DNA from: Corynebacterium gottingense
GTDB lineage: Bacteria; Actinomycetota; Actinomycetes; Mycobacteriales; Mycobacteriaceae
Length of the DNA: 64,000 nt
NCBI RefSeq assembly: GCF_003693265.1
Contig: NZ_RDRE01000009.1
Coordinates: forward strand, 52,678-116,677
Reading direction: 5' to 3'
Part shown: in pieces, positions 1 through 8,226 of the stretch
Layout: the number at the start of each line of letters is the position of its first letter
Position numbering within the stretch: position 1 is the first letter of the stretch
The notes under the pieces: generated by a model
The model's database searches: none
What the model was told of the DNA's origin: nothing
What the model saw: the letters and a program-made list of their open reading frames with translations, nothing else
Made by a program: the position numbers and the translations under genes

Positions 1-154
1 ACACTCGGGCAACTGAGGATTCATAGCTACTTGGCCAAATTTTTAAATGTCCAGTTGGCCGATACCCGGATCGGACCCGGTAATTTAAACTGAGGATGGC
101 GGTCAAACGGTCGCCCTCCCCACTGAAGTCATCGGAAATAGAAAGGAGTACACG
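1..154 (+). promoter_or_regulatory. Upstream region of the leader-like cassette
   Basis: This A+T-rich stretch has no convincing gene. It holds the palindrome TTGGCCAA at 31-38, a second TTGGCC at 55-60 and a 10-bp direct repeat AACTGAGGAT at 11-20 and 88-97. A clear ribosome binding site AAAGGAG lies at 142-148, just before the first gene. It probably contains the cassette promoter, but I cannot place -35 and -10 boxes confidently. Genes upstream of the window edge may belong to the same cassette. Confidence 0.3.
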
Positions 155-553
155 TTGGACAAGGAAAACGTTGCCCCGTTCGAAATGGAGCGGATCGACT
201 ACCCGGTAATCGAGGAAGACGCTCCAATGCCCCCATTGAGCCAGGAGATGGTCCGACAGGAAGCAAAGCAGGGGCTTCTCGAGATCAGAGATTTTGTGAC
301 CGGGGACGAGTTTGTCGCGATGCTGCAAGAACTGTATGCGCTACCGGTTCAGGAACGCGACGAGTTCGTTCGAGGCACGATCCTCGACGAAGATGAGTTA
401 GAAGATCGAGGTATCCATGTGCCTGAGGGCCTGAAGATCCAACGTTCGCGGTTTGGCGACGGCCGACCCACTCTGTTTTGCGTGGCGAAACTCTTGTCAG
501 ACGGGGTCAGGAAAGTGACCTACACGTTCGACAGCGACGCGGCACTAGCTTAA
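155..553 (+). CDS. Leader-peptide-like small protein, copy 1 (NHLP-like)
   Basis: A 132-aa acidic protein of unknown function. The start is TTG with AAAGGAG six bases upstream. The middle has a helical-looking stretch (DFVTGDEFVAMLQELYALP), then LEDRGIHVPEGLKIQRSRF at roughly residues 85-103. That pattern resembles the NHLP leader domain (typically RGI.LPEG) of RiPP precursors. The C-terminal third contains GRPTLFCVAK and ends in DSDAALA. It is paralogous to the protein at 1062-1451: both have an LP..R.E segment followed by RG..VP.GL and an F-containing strand. No RiPP-modifying enzyme is present in the window, so precursor status is inference. The stop codon overlaps the ribosome binding site of the next gene, so the two are probably translated together. 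Confidence 0.75.
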   Translation: MDKENVAPFEMERIDYPVIEEDAPMPPLSQEMVRQEAKQGLLEIRDFVTGDEFVAMLQELYALPVQERDEFVRGTILDEDELEDRGIHVPEGLKIQRSRFGDGRPTLFCVAKLLSDGVRKVTYTFDSDAALA

Positions 554-564
554 GAGGTGCACCT

Positions 565-990
565 GTGGAAGTGACTAAGAAATTCACGGATAGAGCCAGT
601 TTTCACGGCGCAACTAAAACTGAGCTCGAGTCGAATGATGCTGGTCGACGACTGTTCGGGCTTGCGAATCAGGCGGCTCTTTTTCCGCACCAAGGCGAAA
701 TCTTTCTCAACGAGAAGAAATTGGTCCTTGGTGACTGGCTGACTCTGTGGCCCACTGATATCCAGGATGTTGACGTCGAGTTCACACCCGAGTATGGGCG
801 CTTCACAGCGGGCGGTAGCCGAGGCGGATTTCCCTCTCTCGGATTCGTTAGGGATCTTGGTAAGCCCCTGAACCTCTATCTCACTAACGGAGACAGAATC
901 TCACTTCTAGTGAACTTCAGACTCGTCAGTGGAACTAACGACAATAAGTCCTGGCTCGAGAAAATTCGCTCGTTCGCCAACATCGGATGA
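565..990 (+). CDS. Small PH-domain-like protein of the cassette
   Basis: A 141-aa protein without signal peptide or membrane segment. I chose GTG 565 because AAGAGG at 552-557 lies seven bases upstream and overlaps the stop of the preceding gene; the open frame continues further upstream but without a start signal. The body alternates short hydrophobic strands (GEIFLNEKKLVLGDWLTLW, then a GRFTAGGSRGGFPSLGF loop, then LNLYLTNGDRISLLVNF) and ends in a helix (SWLEKIRSF). This looks like a compact beta-barrel with a C-terminal helix, as in bacterial PH-like domains. I cannot assign a family with certainty. It lies between the two leader-like paralogues, so a role in binding, chaperoning or immunity toward them is plausible but unproven. 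Confidence 0.65.
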   Translation: MEVTKKFTDRASFHGATKTELESNDAGRRLFGLANQAALFPHQGEIFLNEKKLVLGDWLTLWPTDIQDVDVEFTPEYGRFTAGGSRGGFPSLGFVRDLGKPLNLYLTNGDRISLLVNFRLVSGTNDNKSWLEKIRSFANIG

Positions 991-1035
991 CTCCCTTTGT
1001 TCACCCCAAGCAAATCATTGCAATACCAGAAAGGA

Positions 1036-1075
1036 TTCACCATGTCCGTAAATACTTCACCATGTCCGTAAATAC
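1036..1075 (+). repeat. Perfect 20-bp tandem duplication over a start codon
   Basis: The sequence TTCACCATGTCCGTAAATAC occurs at 1036-1055 and again immediately at 1056-1075. It duplicates the start region of the second leader-like gene. The ribosome binding site AAAGGA at 1030-1035 is now next to the first ATG (1042), which opens a 9-codon frame ending at TAA 1069-1071. The in-frame ATG of the long protein is the second copy at 1062. Confidence 0.95.
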
Positions 1076-1451
1076 CACGTTCAACAAGATCGACAGCGAG
1101 ATCGCCGAGGTAGAGCTTCGCATCAACAAGGAAACGATCACGAAGCAAATCGATGACTTCATCGAAGTTATCGCTTCTGATGGGTTCATCGGCTACATCA
1201 ACGATGTCGCTCAGCTCCCCACCCATGCGAAAAGGAAGGAGCTTACTGCAAAGACCGCCAATCTCGAGACTTTGCGAGAGCGCGGAGTGCCAGTTCCTGA
1301 CGGACTGCGATTCACAACGCGCGAATTCGAGCTACCCGAAGATGGTCGTGAGGCTGAGGGTCCCCTGCTCAAGGTTCGACCGGAACTTGATCCGCGAATG
1401 GGAGGCTGCATCAGCATCGGTTTCTACGTCTGCGCCAGCTACGGCAACTAG
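1062..1451 (+). CDS. Leader-peptide-like small protein, copy 2, with Cys-containing C-terminal tail
   Basis: A 129-aa paralogue of the protein at 155-553. It has a helical acidic N-terminal half and TLRERGVPVPDGLRFTTREF at about residues 67-86, matching the NHLP-like pattern of copy 1. The C-terminus is quite different: after DPRMGG comes CISIGFYVCASYGN, a 14-residue hydrophobic tail with two cysteines after a double glycine. This is the layout expected of a leader plus core peptide, though no processing peptidase is visible. ATG 1062 is the second copy of a tandem duplication and its ribosome binding site is 26 bases away. An alternative in-frame ATG at 987 overlaps the previous stop (ATGA), giving 154 aa. 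Expression probably depends on coupling to the upstream gene or to the short frame at 1042-1071. Confidence 0.7.
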   Translation: MSVNTTFNKIDSEIAEVELRINKETITKQIDDFIEVIASDGFIGYINDVAQLPTHAKRKELTAKTANLETLRERGVPVPDGLRFTTREFELPEDGREAEGPLLKVRPELDPRMGGCISIGFYVCASYGN

Positions 1452-1477
1452 CTAAAGTTGCGCCCTAACCACCTACG

Positions 1478-1507
1478 AAGTAGCCCCGATTACAAGCGGG
1501 GCTACTT
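1478..1507 (+). terminator. Strong hairpin between the precursor-like genes and the ABC transporter
   Basis: AAGTAGCCCCG (1478-1488) pairs perfectly with CGGGGCTACTT (1497-1507) around an 8-nt loop. There is no T-run after it, so it may act as an attenuator or RNA-stabilising hairpin limiting transporter expression rather than a full terminator. A short direct repeat CCTACGAA flanks it at 1472-1479 and 1509-1516. Confidence 0.6.
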
Positions 1508-1526
1508 GCCTACGAATGGTACTTAG

Positions 1527-2426
1527 ATGAAAACACCTCAAGTCGCTGTAAAACTTTCTAATCTTAGCAAGAGGTATGGTTCGACTCTCGCACTCGATGA
1601 CATCAATGTAGAGGTCCCCGCAGGGACAGTAGTGGGTCTTGTGGGGTCGAACGGTAGCGGAAAGTCCACACTTCTACGCCTTATTGCCGGAGTCGAACGC
1701 CCTTCCCACGGGGAAATCGAGTTCTTCGGGAAAAACCTCGCCTCCAGCGAAACTATAGGGAGCGGGACTGGAGCTGCAATCGACGCAATGGCGCTTTGGC
1801 CGTGCTGGTCAGTCAAACGAACTTTGACATACCTTGGTCAACTGACTGGGCGAACGGACGAGGAAGTCAAGGACGTGATTAAATCCCTGTCGTTGGGTGA
1901 GTATTCGTCGAGAAAAGTTCGGACGCTATCGTTTGGAAACCGTCAACGGGTGCAAATTGGTGCTGCTTTGATTAATGGTTCACTCCTGACCATTCTTGAC
2001 GAACCAATGAACGGTTTAGATCCCCAGGGGCGCCTGCTTATGCGAAACCTCATAGAGCAGTTACCAACTGACGAACGCACTGTCTTAATCTCAAGCCACG
2101 ACCTCAATGAAATTCAAACCCTTTGCTCCCACATCATCCACCTAGAACGCGGAAGAATGATTTTTGCTGGTGAGCTCGCTAGCTACGTGGGGGAAGCGAA
2201 AACTTTCTTAGTACATTATCCGCCGGAACTGAGTGAGGCGATCAGTTCCATCATTGATCATCGGCGTGTCCGAACTGGCTCGCACAGCCCTGGCGTGCTG
2301 GAGGTGGACGATCAGAATGTCGAAACCCTACGGACCCTAATGGAGGAGCACTCCATTCCGGTCTTGAATCTGGAGACGAAGAAGCACACTTTGGAGGATC
2401 AGTTTCATGCACACGGCAGACCGTAA
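1527..2426 (+). CDS. ABC transporter ATP-binding protein (ABC-2/BcrA-like)
   Basis: A 299-aa soluble nucleotide-binding subunit. Visible motifs are Walker A GSNGSGKST (residues 40-48), signature LSFGNRQR (about 133-140), Walker B plus D-loop TILDEPMNGLD and switch histidine in LISSHDLNE. The segment after Walker A lacks an obvious Q-loop glutamine, as in several BcrA/NatA-type ATPases linked to peptide self-protection. It overlaps the permease gene by 20 bp, so the two form one transporter. G+C is low like that of the upstream small genes. The simplest reading is export of, or immunity to, the products of the two leader-like genes; the substrate is not shown by the sequence. Confidence 0.85.
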   Translation: MKTPQVAVKLSNLSKRYGSTLALDDINVEVPAGTVVGLVGSNGSGKSTLLRLIAGVERPSHGEIEFFGKNLASSETIGSGTGAAIDAMALWPCWSVKRTLTYLGQLTGRTDEEVKDVIKSLSLGEYSSRKVRTLSFGNRQRVQIGAALINGSLLTILDEPMNGLDPQGRLLMRNLIEQLPTDERTVLISSHDLNEIQTLCSHIIHLERGRMIFAGELASYVGEAKTFLVHYPPELSEAISSIIDHRRVRTGSHSPGVLEVDDQNVETLRTLMEEHSIPVLNLETKKHTLEDQFHAHGRP

Positions 2427-3201
2427 GACGGTGGTCAAAGTCGAAACCAGAAGGTGGATACTTCATCCGGGAGTCTTTGCTCTACTCGTAGTTGTGCCGT
2501 TACTAACCGCACTGTTGTCATACGCCGCAGTCATGGCATCAAGCGGGGCCTCCTCAGATGCCGGTGCGGTCTCGATCGACACCACGGCAGCACTCGGGCC
2601 CGACTCAGAAGATCCGGAGAAGCTGGATCTCGCCGCAACCTCGATCTATCTACTAGCGCCACTTGCCGCTTCACTCCACGGCGTTCTTTTCGCTGGAAGC
2701 GAGCTCTCATCGGGCGCTCTGCTCAATATTGCGGTCGCGGCGCGGCGTTTGAGAACGATCTTCGCCGTTCGGGCGCTATCTCTGGTACTTTTGTCGTTAA
2801 TAACCGGAGCAATCCTAACCGCATTATCGATCGCCGGGTTGACGACAGGTTTGAGGCAAGCCGAAGTACCAAGCCTCACCCCCGAAGCGCCCCTTGGTAC
2901 CGTCATCCTGGGCGGATCCATTCTCTACGCCACCGTTGCCGTGATCGCATTTGCGGCAGCAACACTGCTAAGACGGTGGGTCGTCGTTTTGGTTGCACTC
3001 GTAGCTTACTTCGTTGTTGCAGAACCCCTGCTAGCCTCAATGCTGTCCGAACGTGCTTCGAACTGGTTGCCTCACGTTTCGCTTGGAAAGTGGGTGGACC
3101 TTGAGCCCGAGAGACGATTCGCTTTCCCAACTATGGTTCTGGCGCTTTTGGCTCTGGTCACTGCCGTGGTTGGCACGCAGCGTGATCGAGCTGCGAGGTA
3201 A
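2407..3201 (+). CDS. ABC-2 type permease
   Basis: A 264-aa integral membrane protein and partner of the ATPase whose gene it overlaps. The first hydrophobic segment (GVFALLVVVPLLTALLSYAAV) is near residues 22-42. An extracytoplasmic acidic loop follows (about 50-80), then roughly five more segments including a paired SILYATVAVIAFAAATLL and VVVLVALVAYFVVA. This six-helix layout with a large first loop is typical of ABC-2 permeases. It closes the low-G+C cassette; 28 bp later the base composition rises sharply. Confidence 0.8.
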   Translation: MHTADRKTVVKVETRRWILHPGVFALLVVVPLLTALLSYAAVMASSGASSDAGAVSIDTTAALGPDSEDPEKLDLAATSIYLLAPLAASLHGVLFAGSELSSGALLNIAVAARRLRTIFAVRALSLVLLSLITGAILTALSIAGLTTGLRQAEVPSLTPEAPLGTVILGGSILYATVAVIAFAAATLLRRWVVVLVALVAYFVVAEPLLASMLSERASNWLPHVSLGKWVDLEPERRFAFPTMVLALLALVTAVVGTQRDRAAR

Positions 3202-3229
3202 GACCGTTTCTGTGAATTCAGGAGACTAG

Positions 3230-4933
3230 ATGGATCTGTTCCGCCGACTCGCTCGCTATCGTCGTGAGATTTTCGCGGTGCTCATACTCCAGCTGGTTAC
3301 CACCCTCGCCACGCTGTACCTACCGGACCTCAACGCAGACATTATTGATAACGGTGTCGCGCGCGCAGACGTGCCCTACATCTGGAACGTGGGCCTGCGC
3401 ATGCTCATCGTCGCACTCATCCAGATCGTGGCGGCCATCGGCGCGGTGTGGTTCGCCTCCCAGGTGGCCATGAAGACCGGCCGGGACATCAGGGCCGCCG
3501 TCTACGACCGAGTATCGGGCTTCACCAGCGAGGACATGGCCCGCTTCGGCACCGCCACCCTAGTCACCCGCGGCACCAACGACGTCCAGCAGGTGCAAAT
3601 GACATTCCTGCTGTTCATGAACTTCATGGTCGCCGCACCCATCATGGCCATCGGCGGCATCATCATGGCCCTGCGCCAGGATGCGGGGATGTCCTGGCTC
3701 GTTGTCACGGCGGTGGTCGTGCTCGCCGTCGTGGTGGGCGTCATCGTGGCGATTCTTATGCCGCTGTTCAAGCAGATGCAGAAGCGGCTGGACGCAATCA
3801 ACGTCCTGCTGCGCGAGCAGATCGCCGGCATCCGCGTGGTCCGCGCGTTCGCCCGCGAGGACTACGAGACCGAGCGGTTCACAGACGCGAATCAGCAGAT
3901 CACTAAACTCAGCCTGAATATCGGCCGGGTATTCGTGACCATGTTCCCGGTCATCATGCTCATCCTGAACCTGGCGACAGCAGCGGTGCTCTGGTTCGGC
4001 GGCCACCGCGTGGACGAGGGCCTGGTAGAGGTGGGCGCGCTCACCGCGTTTATGCAGTACCTCATGCAGATCCTCATGGCGGTGATGATGGGCGTGTTCA
4101 TGCTGATGATGCTGCCGCGCGCGATCGTGTGCGCCCGCCGCGTGGCGGAGGTGTTGGGCCACGCCCCGCAGATCGTCGAGCCGGCGCGCCCTACTTCCCC
4201 CACCGCCCGCACCGGTGAGGTGGAGTTCCGCGACGTCACCTTCACCTACCCCGGCGCCGACGCACCCGTTCTCAAGCGCGTGAGCTTCACCGCCCGCCCG
4301 GGCACGACCACGGCGATCATCGGCGCCACCGGCTCGGGCAAGACGACGCTGCTCAGCCTCATCCCGCGCTTGCACGTGGCCACCGAGGGGCAAGTGCTTC
4401 TCGACGCCACCCCCATCGACAACCTCGCCCGCCCCGACATCGTCGAGCGCGTCTCCATGGTCCCGCAGAAGCCCTGGCTGTTCAGCGGCACCGTCGCCTC
4501 GAACCTGCGGATGGGCAACCCGGACGCCACGGACGAGGAGCTGTGGAACGCGCTGCGCGCGGCGCAGGCCGACTTCGTCGACGACCTGGACATGGAGATC
4601 TCGCAGGGCGGCACGAACGTCTCCGGCGGGCAGCGCCAGCGCCTCTCCATCGCGCGCATGCTGGTGGCGCAGCCGGACGTGTTCCTGTTTGATGATTCCT
4701 TCTCCGCGCTCGACGCGTCCACGGACGCGCGCGTGCGCGCCGCGATGACCGAGTACACCGCGGGCAAGGTTGTGATTGTGGTGGGGCAACGGGTGGCGTC
4801 GATTAGCGGTGCCGACCAGATTCTCGTGATGGAAGCCGGCGAGATCGTGGCACGCGGCACCCACGAGGAGCTGCTGGAAAGCAGCCAGACGTATCGGGAA
4901 ATTGAGCAGAGCCAGAAGGCGGTGCAGGCATGA
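3230..4933 (+). CDS. ABC exporter half-transporter with degenerate catalytic site
   Basis: A 567-aa type I exporter half: six membrane helices in residues 1-310, then a nucleotide-binding domain. Walker A is GATGSGKTT (365-373), and the signature VSGGQRQR starts at residue 464. The position normally holding the catalytic glutamate is aspartate (FLFDDSF, Asp489). This marks the degenerate subunit of a heterodimeric exporter such as TmrAB, BmrCD or LmrCD. The start has a good CAGGAGA ribosome binding site. It overlaps the next gene by ATGA, so the halves are translationally coupled. The substrate (drug, lipid or peptide) cannot be deduced. Confidence 0.9.
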   Translation: MDLFRRLARYRREIFAVLILQLVTTLATLYLPDLNADIIDNGVARADVPYIWNVGLRMLIVALIQIVAAIGAVWFASQVAMKTGRDIRAAVYDRVSGFTSEDMARFGTATLVTRGTNDVQQVQMTFLLFMNFMVAAPIMAIGGIIMALRQDAGMSWLVVTAVVVLAVVVGVIVAILMPLFKQMQKRLDAINVLLREQIAGIRVVRAFAREDYETERFTDANQQITKLSLNIGRVFVTMFPVIMLILNLATAAVLWFGGHRVDEGLVEVGALTAFMQYLMQILMAVMMGVFMLMMLPRAIVCARRVAEVLGHAPQIVEPARPTSPTARTGEVEFRDVTFTYPGADAPVLKRVSFTARPGTTTAIIGATGSGKTTLLSLIPRLHVATEGQVLLDATPIDNLARPDIVERVSMVPQKPWLFSGTVASNLRMGNPDATDEELWNALRAAQADFVDDLDMEISQGGTNVSGGQRQRLSIARMLVAQPDVFLFDDSFSALDASTDARVRAAMTEYTAGKVVIVVGQRVASISGADQILVMEAGEIVARGTHEELLESSQTYREIEQSQKAVQA

Positions 4934-6810
4934 GTGAGCAAGAGCCTCGGAAGGCGAAACATTTTTGGCCCTCGGCGAAGCAGCTGATCGGGCTGCTGGA
5001 GCCGTTCAAGATCGCGCTCATCGCGATCTTCATCATGAACACCGCGTCGGTCGTGCTGTCGGTCTACGCGCCCCGCGTGATGGGACGGGCGATGGACGTG
5101 ATCTTCTCCGGCGCGATCTCCGCCCGCATGCCGGGCGGGGTGACCAAGGAGCAGGCGGTGGAGGGCATGCGCGCCGCCGGCCAGGACCGCTTCGCCGACA
5201 TGGCCGAGGCGATGGACCTGCGGCCCGGCGAGGGCATCGACTTTGACCACCTGCGCGAGCTGATCATTGTCATCCTCGCCCTGTACCTGTGCTCCTCCGT
5301 CCTCATGTGGGCGCAGGGCGCGCTGCTGAACCGGCTGACCATGCGCACCGTCTACGACCTACGCGAGCGGGTCGAGACGAAGCTGAACCGGCTGCCGCTC
5401 AACTACTTCGACTCCCGCCAGCGCGGCGACGTGATGAGCCGCACCACCAACGACGTGGACAACGTCCAGCAGGCGCTGCAGCAGGCGCTGTCGCAGATGT
5501 TCAATGCGGTGATCACCCTGGTGGGCATCATCGTCATGATGTTCTGGCTGTCCTGGCAGCTCGCCCTGCTCGCGCTGCTGGCCATCCCGCTCACCGCGGT
5601 GGCGATGGGCGTGGTGGGGACCCGCTCGCAGAAGCAGTTCGCCGCACAGTGGAAGGCCACCGGCGCCGTGAACGGCCAGGTTGAGGAGGCTTTCTCCGGC
5701 CACGACGTCGCGCTCATCTTCGGCCGCACCGAGGAGCTGCGCCGCACCTTCGACGCGCGCAACGAGGAGCTCACCGGCGCCGCACAGAAGGCGCAGTTCC
5801 TGTCCAACTCGATGCAGCCGATCATGCAGTTCGTGTCCTACCTCTCCTACGTGGCCATCGCCGTCTTCGGCGGCCTGCGCGTGGCCAACGGGCACATGAC
5901 GCTTGGCGACGCCACCGCGTTCATCCAGTACTCCCGCCAGTTCAACCAGCCGCTCGGCCAGATCGCCGGCATGATGCAGATGGTCCAATCCGGCGTCGCG
6001 TCGGCGGAGCGCATCTTCGAGCTGCTCGACGCTGAGGAAGAGGTGGCGGATGTCGAGGGGGCGTCGACAAGCGCGCGGCCCGAAGGCCTGGTGGAGTTCC
6101 GCGATGTGTCCTTCTCCTACACCGACGAGCCGCTGATCCAGGACCTCTCGCTGCGCGTCGCGCCGGGGCAGACCGCCGCGATCGTGGGGCCGACCGGCGC
6201 GGGCAAGACGACGCTGGTCAACCTCATCATGCGGTTCTATGACGTGGACGAGGGGGCAATCCTTATCGACGGCCACGACATCCGCGATTTCACGCGCCCC
6301 CACCTGCGCAGCCAGATCGGCATGGTGCTGCAGGACGCGGTCCTGTTCAAGGGCACGATCATGGAAAACATCCGCTACGGCCGCCTCGACGCGACGGACG
6401 AGGAGGTCATCGAGGCCGCAAAGGCGACCTACGTGGACCGCTTCGTGCACGCGCTGCCCGACGGATACGACACCATCGTGGACCAGGACGGCGGCTCCAT
6501 CTCCGCGGGCGAGCGGCAGCTGATCACCATTGCGCGCGCGTTCCTCTCGCGGCCGGGCATCCTGATTCTGGACGAGGCGACCTCGTCGGTGGATACGCGC
6601 ACCGAGGTGCTGGTGCAGCGGGCGATGAACGCGCTGCGGGCGCAGCGCACCTCCTTTGTCATCGCGCACCGCCTGTCCACCATCCGGGACGCGGACGTGA
6701 TCCTGGTGATGGAGGCCGGGCGGATCGTGGAGCAGGGCACGCACGAGGAACTGCTCGAGCGCAAGGGCGCGTACCACGAGCTGTACCAGAGCCAGTTCTC
6801 ACATAGCTAG
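4930..6810 (+). CDS. ABC exporter half-transporter with canonical catalytic site
   Basis: A 626-aa type I exporter half and partner of the gene it overlaps. It has six transmembrane helices, with an insertion of about 50 residues in the first extracytoplasmic loop (near 55-105). The nucleotide-binding domain shows Walker A GPTGAGKTT from residue 420, Walker B with catalytic Glu549 (LILDEATSSVD) and H-loop FVIAHRL. Its signature is SISAGERQ rather than LSGGQ, so the asymmetry is shared: one subunit has the good glutamate, the other the classic signature. This is standard for heterodimeric exporters. The gap to the next gene (6811-6921) holds that gene's promoter region. Confidence 0.9.
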   Translation: MSEQEPRKAKHFWPSAKQLIGLLEPFKIALIAIFIMNTASVVLSVYAPRVMGRAMDVIFSGAISARMPGGVTKEQAVEGMRAAGQDRFADMAEAMDLRPGEGIDFDHLRELIIVILALYLCSSVLMWAQGALLNRLTMRTVYDLRERVETKLNRLPLNYFDSRQRGDVMSRTTNDVDNVQQALQQALSQMFNAVITLVGIIVMMFWLSWQLALLALLAIPLTAVAMGVVGTRSQKQFAAQWKATGAVNGQVEEAFSGHDVALIFGRTEELRRTFDARNEELTGAAQKAQFLSNSMQPIMQFVSYLSYVAIAVFGGLRVANGHMTLGDATAFIQYSRQFNQPLGQIAGMMQMVQSGVASAERIFELLDAEEEVADVEGASTSARPEGLVEFRDVSFSYTDEPLIQDLSLRVAPGQTAAIVGPTGAGKTTLVNLIMRFYDVDEGAILIDGHDIRDFTRPHLRSQIGMVLQDAVLFKGTIMENIRYGRLDATDEEVIEAAKATYVDRFVHALPDGYDTIVDQDGGSISAGERQLITIARAFLSRPGILILDEATSSVDTRTEVLVQRAMNALRAQRTSFVIAHRLSTIRDADVILVMEAGRIVEQGTHEELLERKGAYHELYQSQFSHS

Positions 6811-6921
6811 GCTACCTTTATACAATTCCCCGGAAGTTAACCGGAAATACACAGCAATTCCGCTTCTTGCTCATAAGGTGCACTCTCGACCAAGTCCATA
6901 CGACGTTGATTGAGAGCGCAC

Positions 6922-8217
6922 ATGAGCAGAGATGCCAAGCACGCCGAGACCGGCGCGCGCGACGTGGCACACGGCAGCACCGCCGTTGCCACCAAGACGA
7001 AACCCGCCCCGGACACGGACGCGCCAAAGAACGCGGACGACGAGCCGACCGCCGACCCGCTCGGCTGGCTGCCGCTGAGCGGCACCGCCAAGAAGGTCGC
7101 GGAGTGGATCTCCGTCGTCCTTGCGATCTGGCTGCTGCTCAACGCCGTCGGCATGATCGGCGCCGGCTTCAAGATGGCCGCTGGCGACCAGGCGAAGGAA
7201 CTGTTCTCCTTCGCCGAGAACCCGTTCGTGGGCCTGGCGGTCGGTATTCTCGCCACCGCCATCATGCAGTCCTCCTCCACCACCACCTCCATTACCGTCG
7301 GCATGATCGCCGGTGGCCTGCCGCTGGAGGTGGCGGTGCCCATGCTCTTCGGTGCCAACATCGGCACCACCGTCACCTCCACGCTGGTGGCACTCGGCCT
7401 GTCCGGCAACAAGCAGCAGTTCCACCGCGCGTTCTCCATGGCCACGGTGCACGACTTCTACAACCTGCTCGCGCTGGCCATCTTCTTCCCGCTGGAGATC
7501 TTTACCGGCTTCCTGTCCAAGGTCTCCGGTGTGTTCGCCGGCTCTCTCGCGGGTGAGGGCGACGGCGTGCTCGCCGGGATCTTCGAGGCGATCGGCAACG
7601 GCGTCGACGCGATCACCAAGCCGCTGGTCAACCTGGCGAAGCTCATCGTCAGCCCACTCGGCGACGTGTGGGGTGGCATCGTGCTCTCCGTCGGTGGCGT
7701 GGCGCTGATCCTGGTGGTCATCGGCTACATCGGCAAGATGCTCTCTGCCCTGCTGGTGGGTCGCGCGCAAGAAATGCTGCACGCAGCCCTCGGCCGCGGA
7801 CCGATCACCGGCATCTTCTCCGGTGCCCTCATCACCACCGCCGTCCAGTCCTCCTCCACCACCACCTCCCTGACCGTCCCGCTGGCAGCATCCGGCAAGT
7901 TCAAGGTCAAGGATCTGTTCCCGTTCGTGGTCGGCGCCAACATCGGTACCACCATCACCGGTCTGATCGCCGCGTTTTCCGCCTCCGGTGTCGAGGCCGA
8001 AGCAGCAATGCAGGGTGCACTCGTGCACACCATGTTCAACGTCTTCAGCGCCCTGGTCATCATGAGCCTGCCGTTCCTGCGCGCCATCCCGCCGAAGGGC
8101 GCAGACTGGCTGGCCACCATGGCGGACAAGAACAAGTGGTACGTCTTCCTCTGGGTCGGCGGTGTCTTCTTCGCCCTCCCGCTGCTCGCCGTCCTCATCA
8201 CCAACGTCTTCTTCTAA
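6922..8217 (+). CDS. Na+/phosphate symporter family protein
   Basis: A 431-aa inner-membrane protein of the Na/Pi cotransporter (NptA/PF02690) family. The diagnostic inverted-repeat motif QSSSTTTS occurs twice (about residues 115 and 310), each followed by a GANIGTT segment. About eight hydrophobic helices are visible. ATG 6922 follows GAGAG at a usable distance; a TTG at 6910 would add four residues. The N-terminal 45 residues are polar and probably cytosolic. The next two genes are on the same strand and include a phosphate-binding lipoprotein, so the three likely serve phosphate uptake or sensing. Confidence 0.9.
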   Translation: MSRDAKHAETGARDVAHGSTAVATKTKPAPDTDAPKNADDEPTADPLGWLPLSGTAKKVAEWISVVLAIWLLLNAVGMIGAGFKMAAGDQAKELFSFAENPFVGLAVGILATAIMQSSSTTTSITVGMIAGGLPLEVAVPMLFGANIGTTVTSTLVALGLSGNKQQFHRAFSMATVHDFYNLLALAIFFPLEIFTGFLSKVSGVFAGSLAGEGDGVLAGIFEAIGNGVDAITKPLVNLAKLIVSPLGDVWGGIVLSVGGVALILVVIGYIGKMLSALLVGRAQEMLHAALGRGPITGIFSGALITTAVQSSSTTTSLTVPLAASGKFKVKDLFPFVVGANIGTTITGLIAAFSASGVEAEAAMQGALVHTMFNVFSALVIMSLPFLRAIPPKGADWLATMADKNKWYVFLWVGGVFFALPLLAVLITNVFF

Positions 8218-8226
8218 GGAGCCCCC

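Noticed and set aside
155..3201. Complete TOMM, lanthipeptide or sactipeptide cluster
   Set aside because: There is no cyclodehydratase, LanM/LanB or radical SAM enzyme in the window, so no known RiPP class can be claimed.
3560..4864. Very long minus-strand frame opposite the first ABC exporter gene, and similar frames opposite aftD, glfT2 and pks13
   Set aside because: These are His/Arg/Ala-rich shadow frames caused by high G+C; the opposite strand carries clear families.
6811..6921. A small gene between the ABC exporter and the Na/Pi symporter
   Set aside because: No frame with a ribosome binding site; the stretch is best read as a promoter region.
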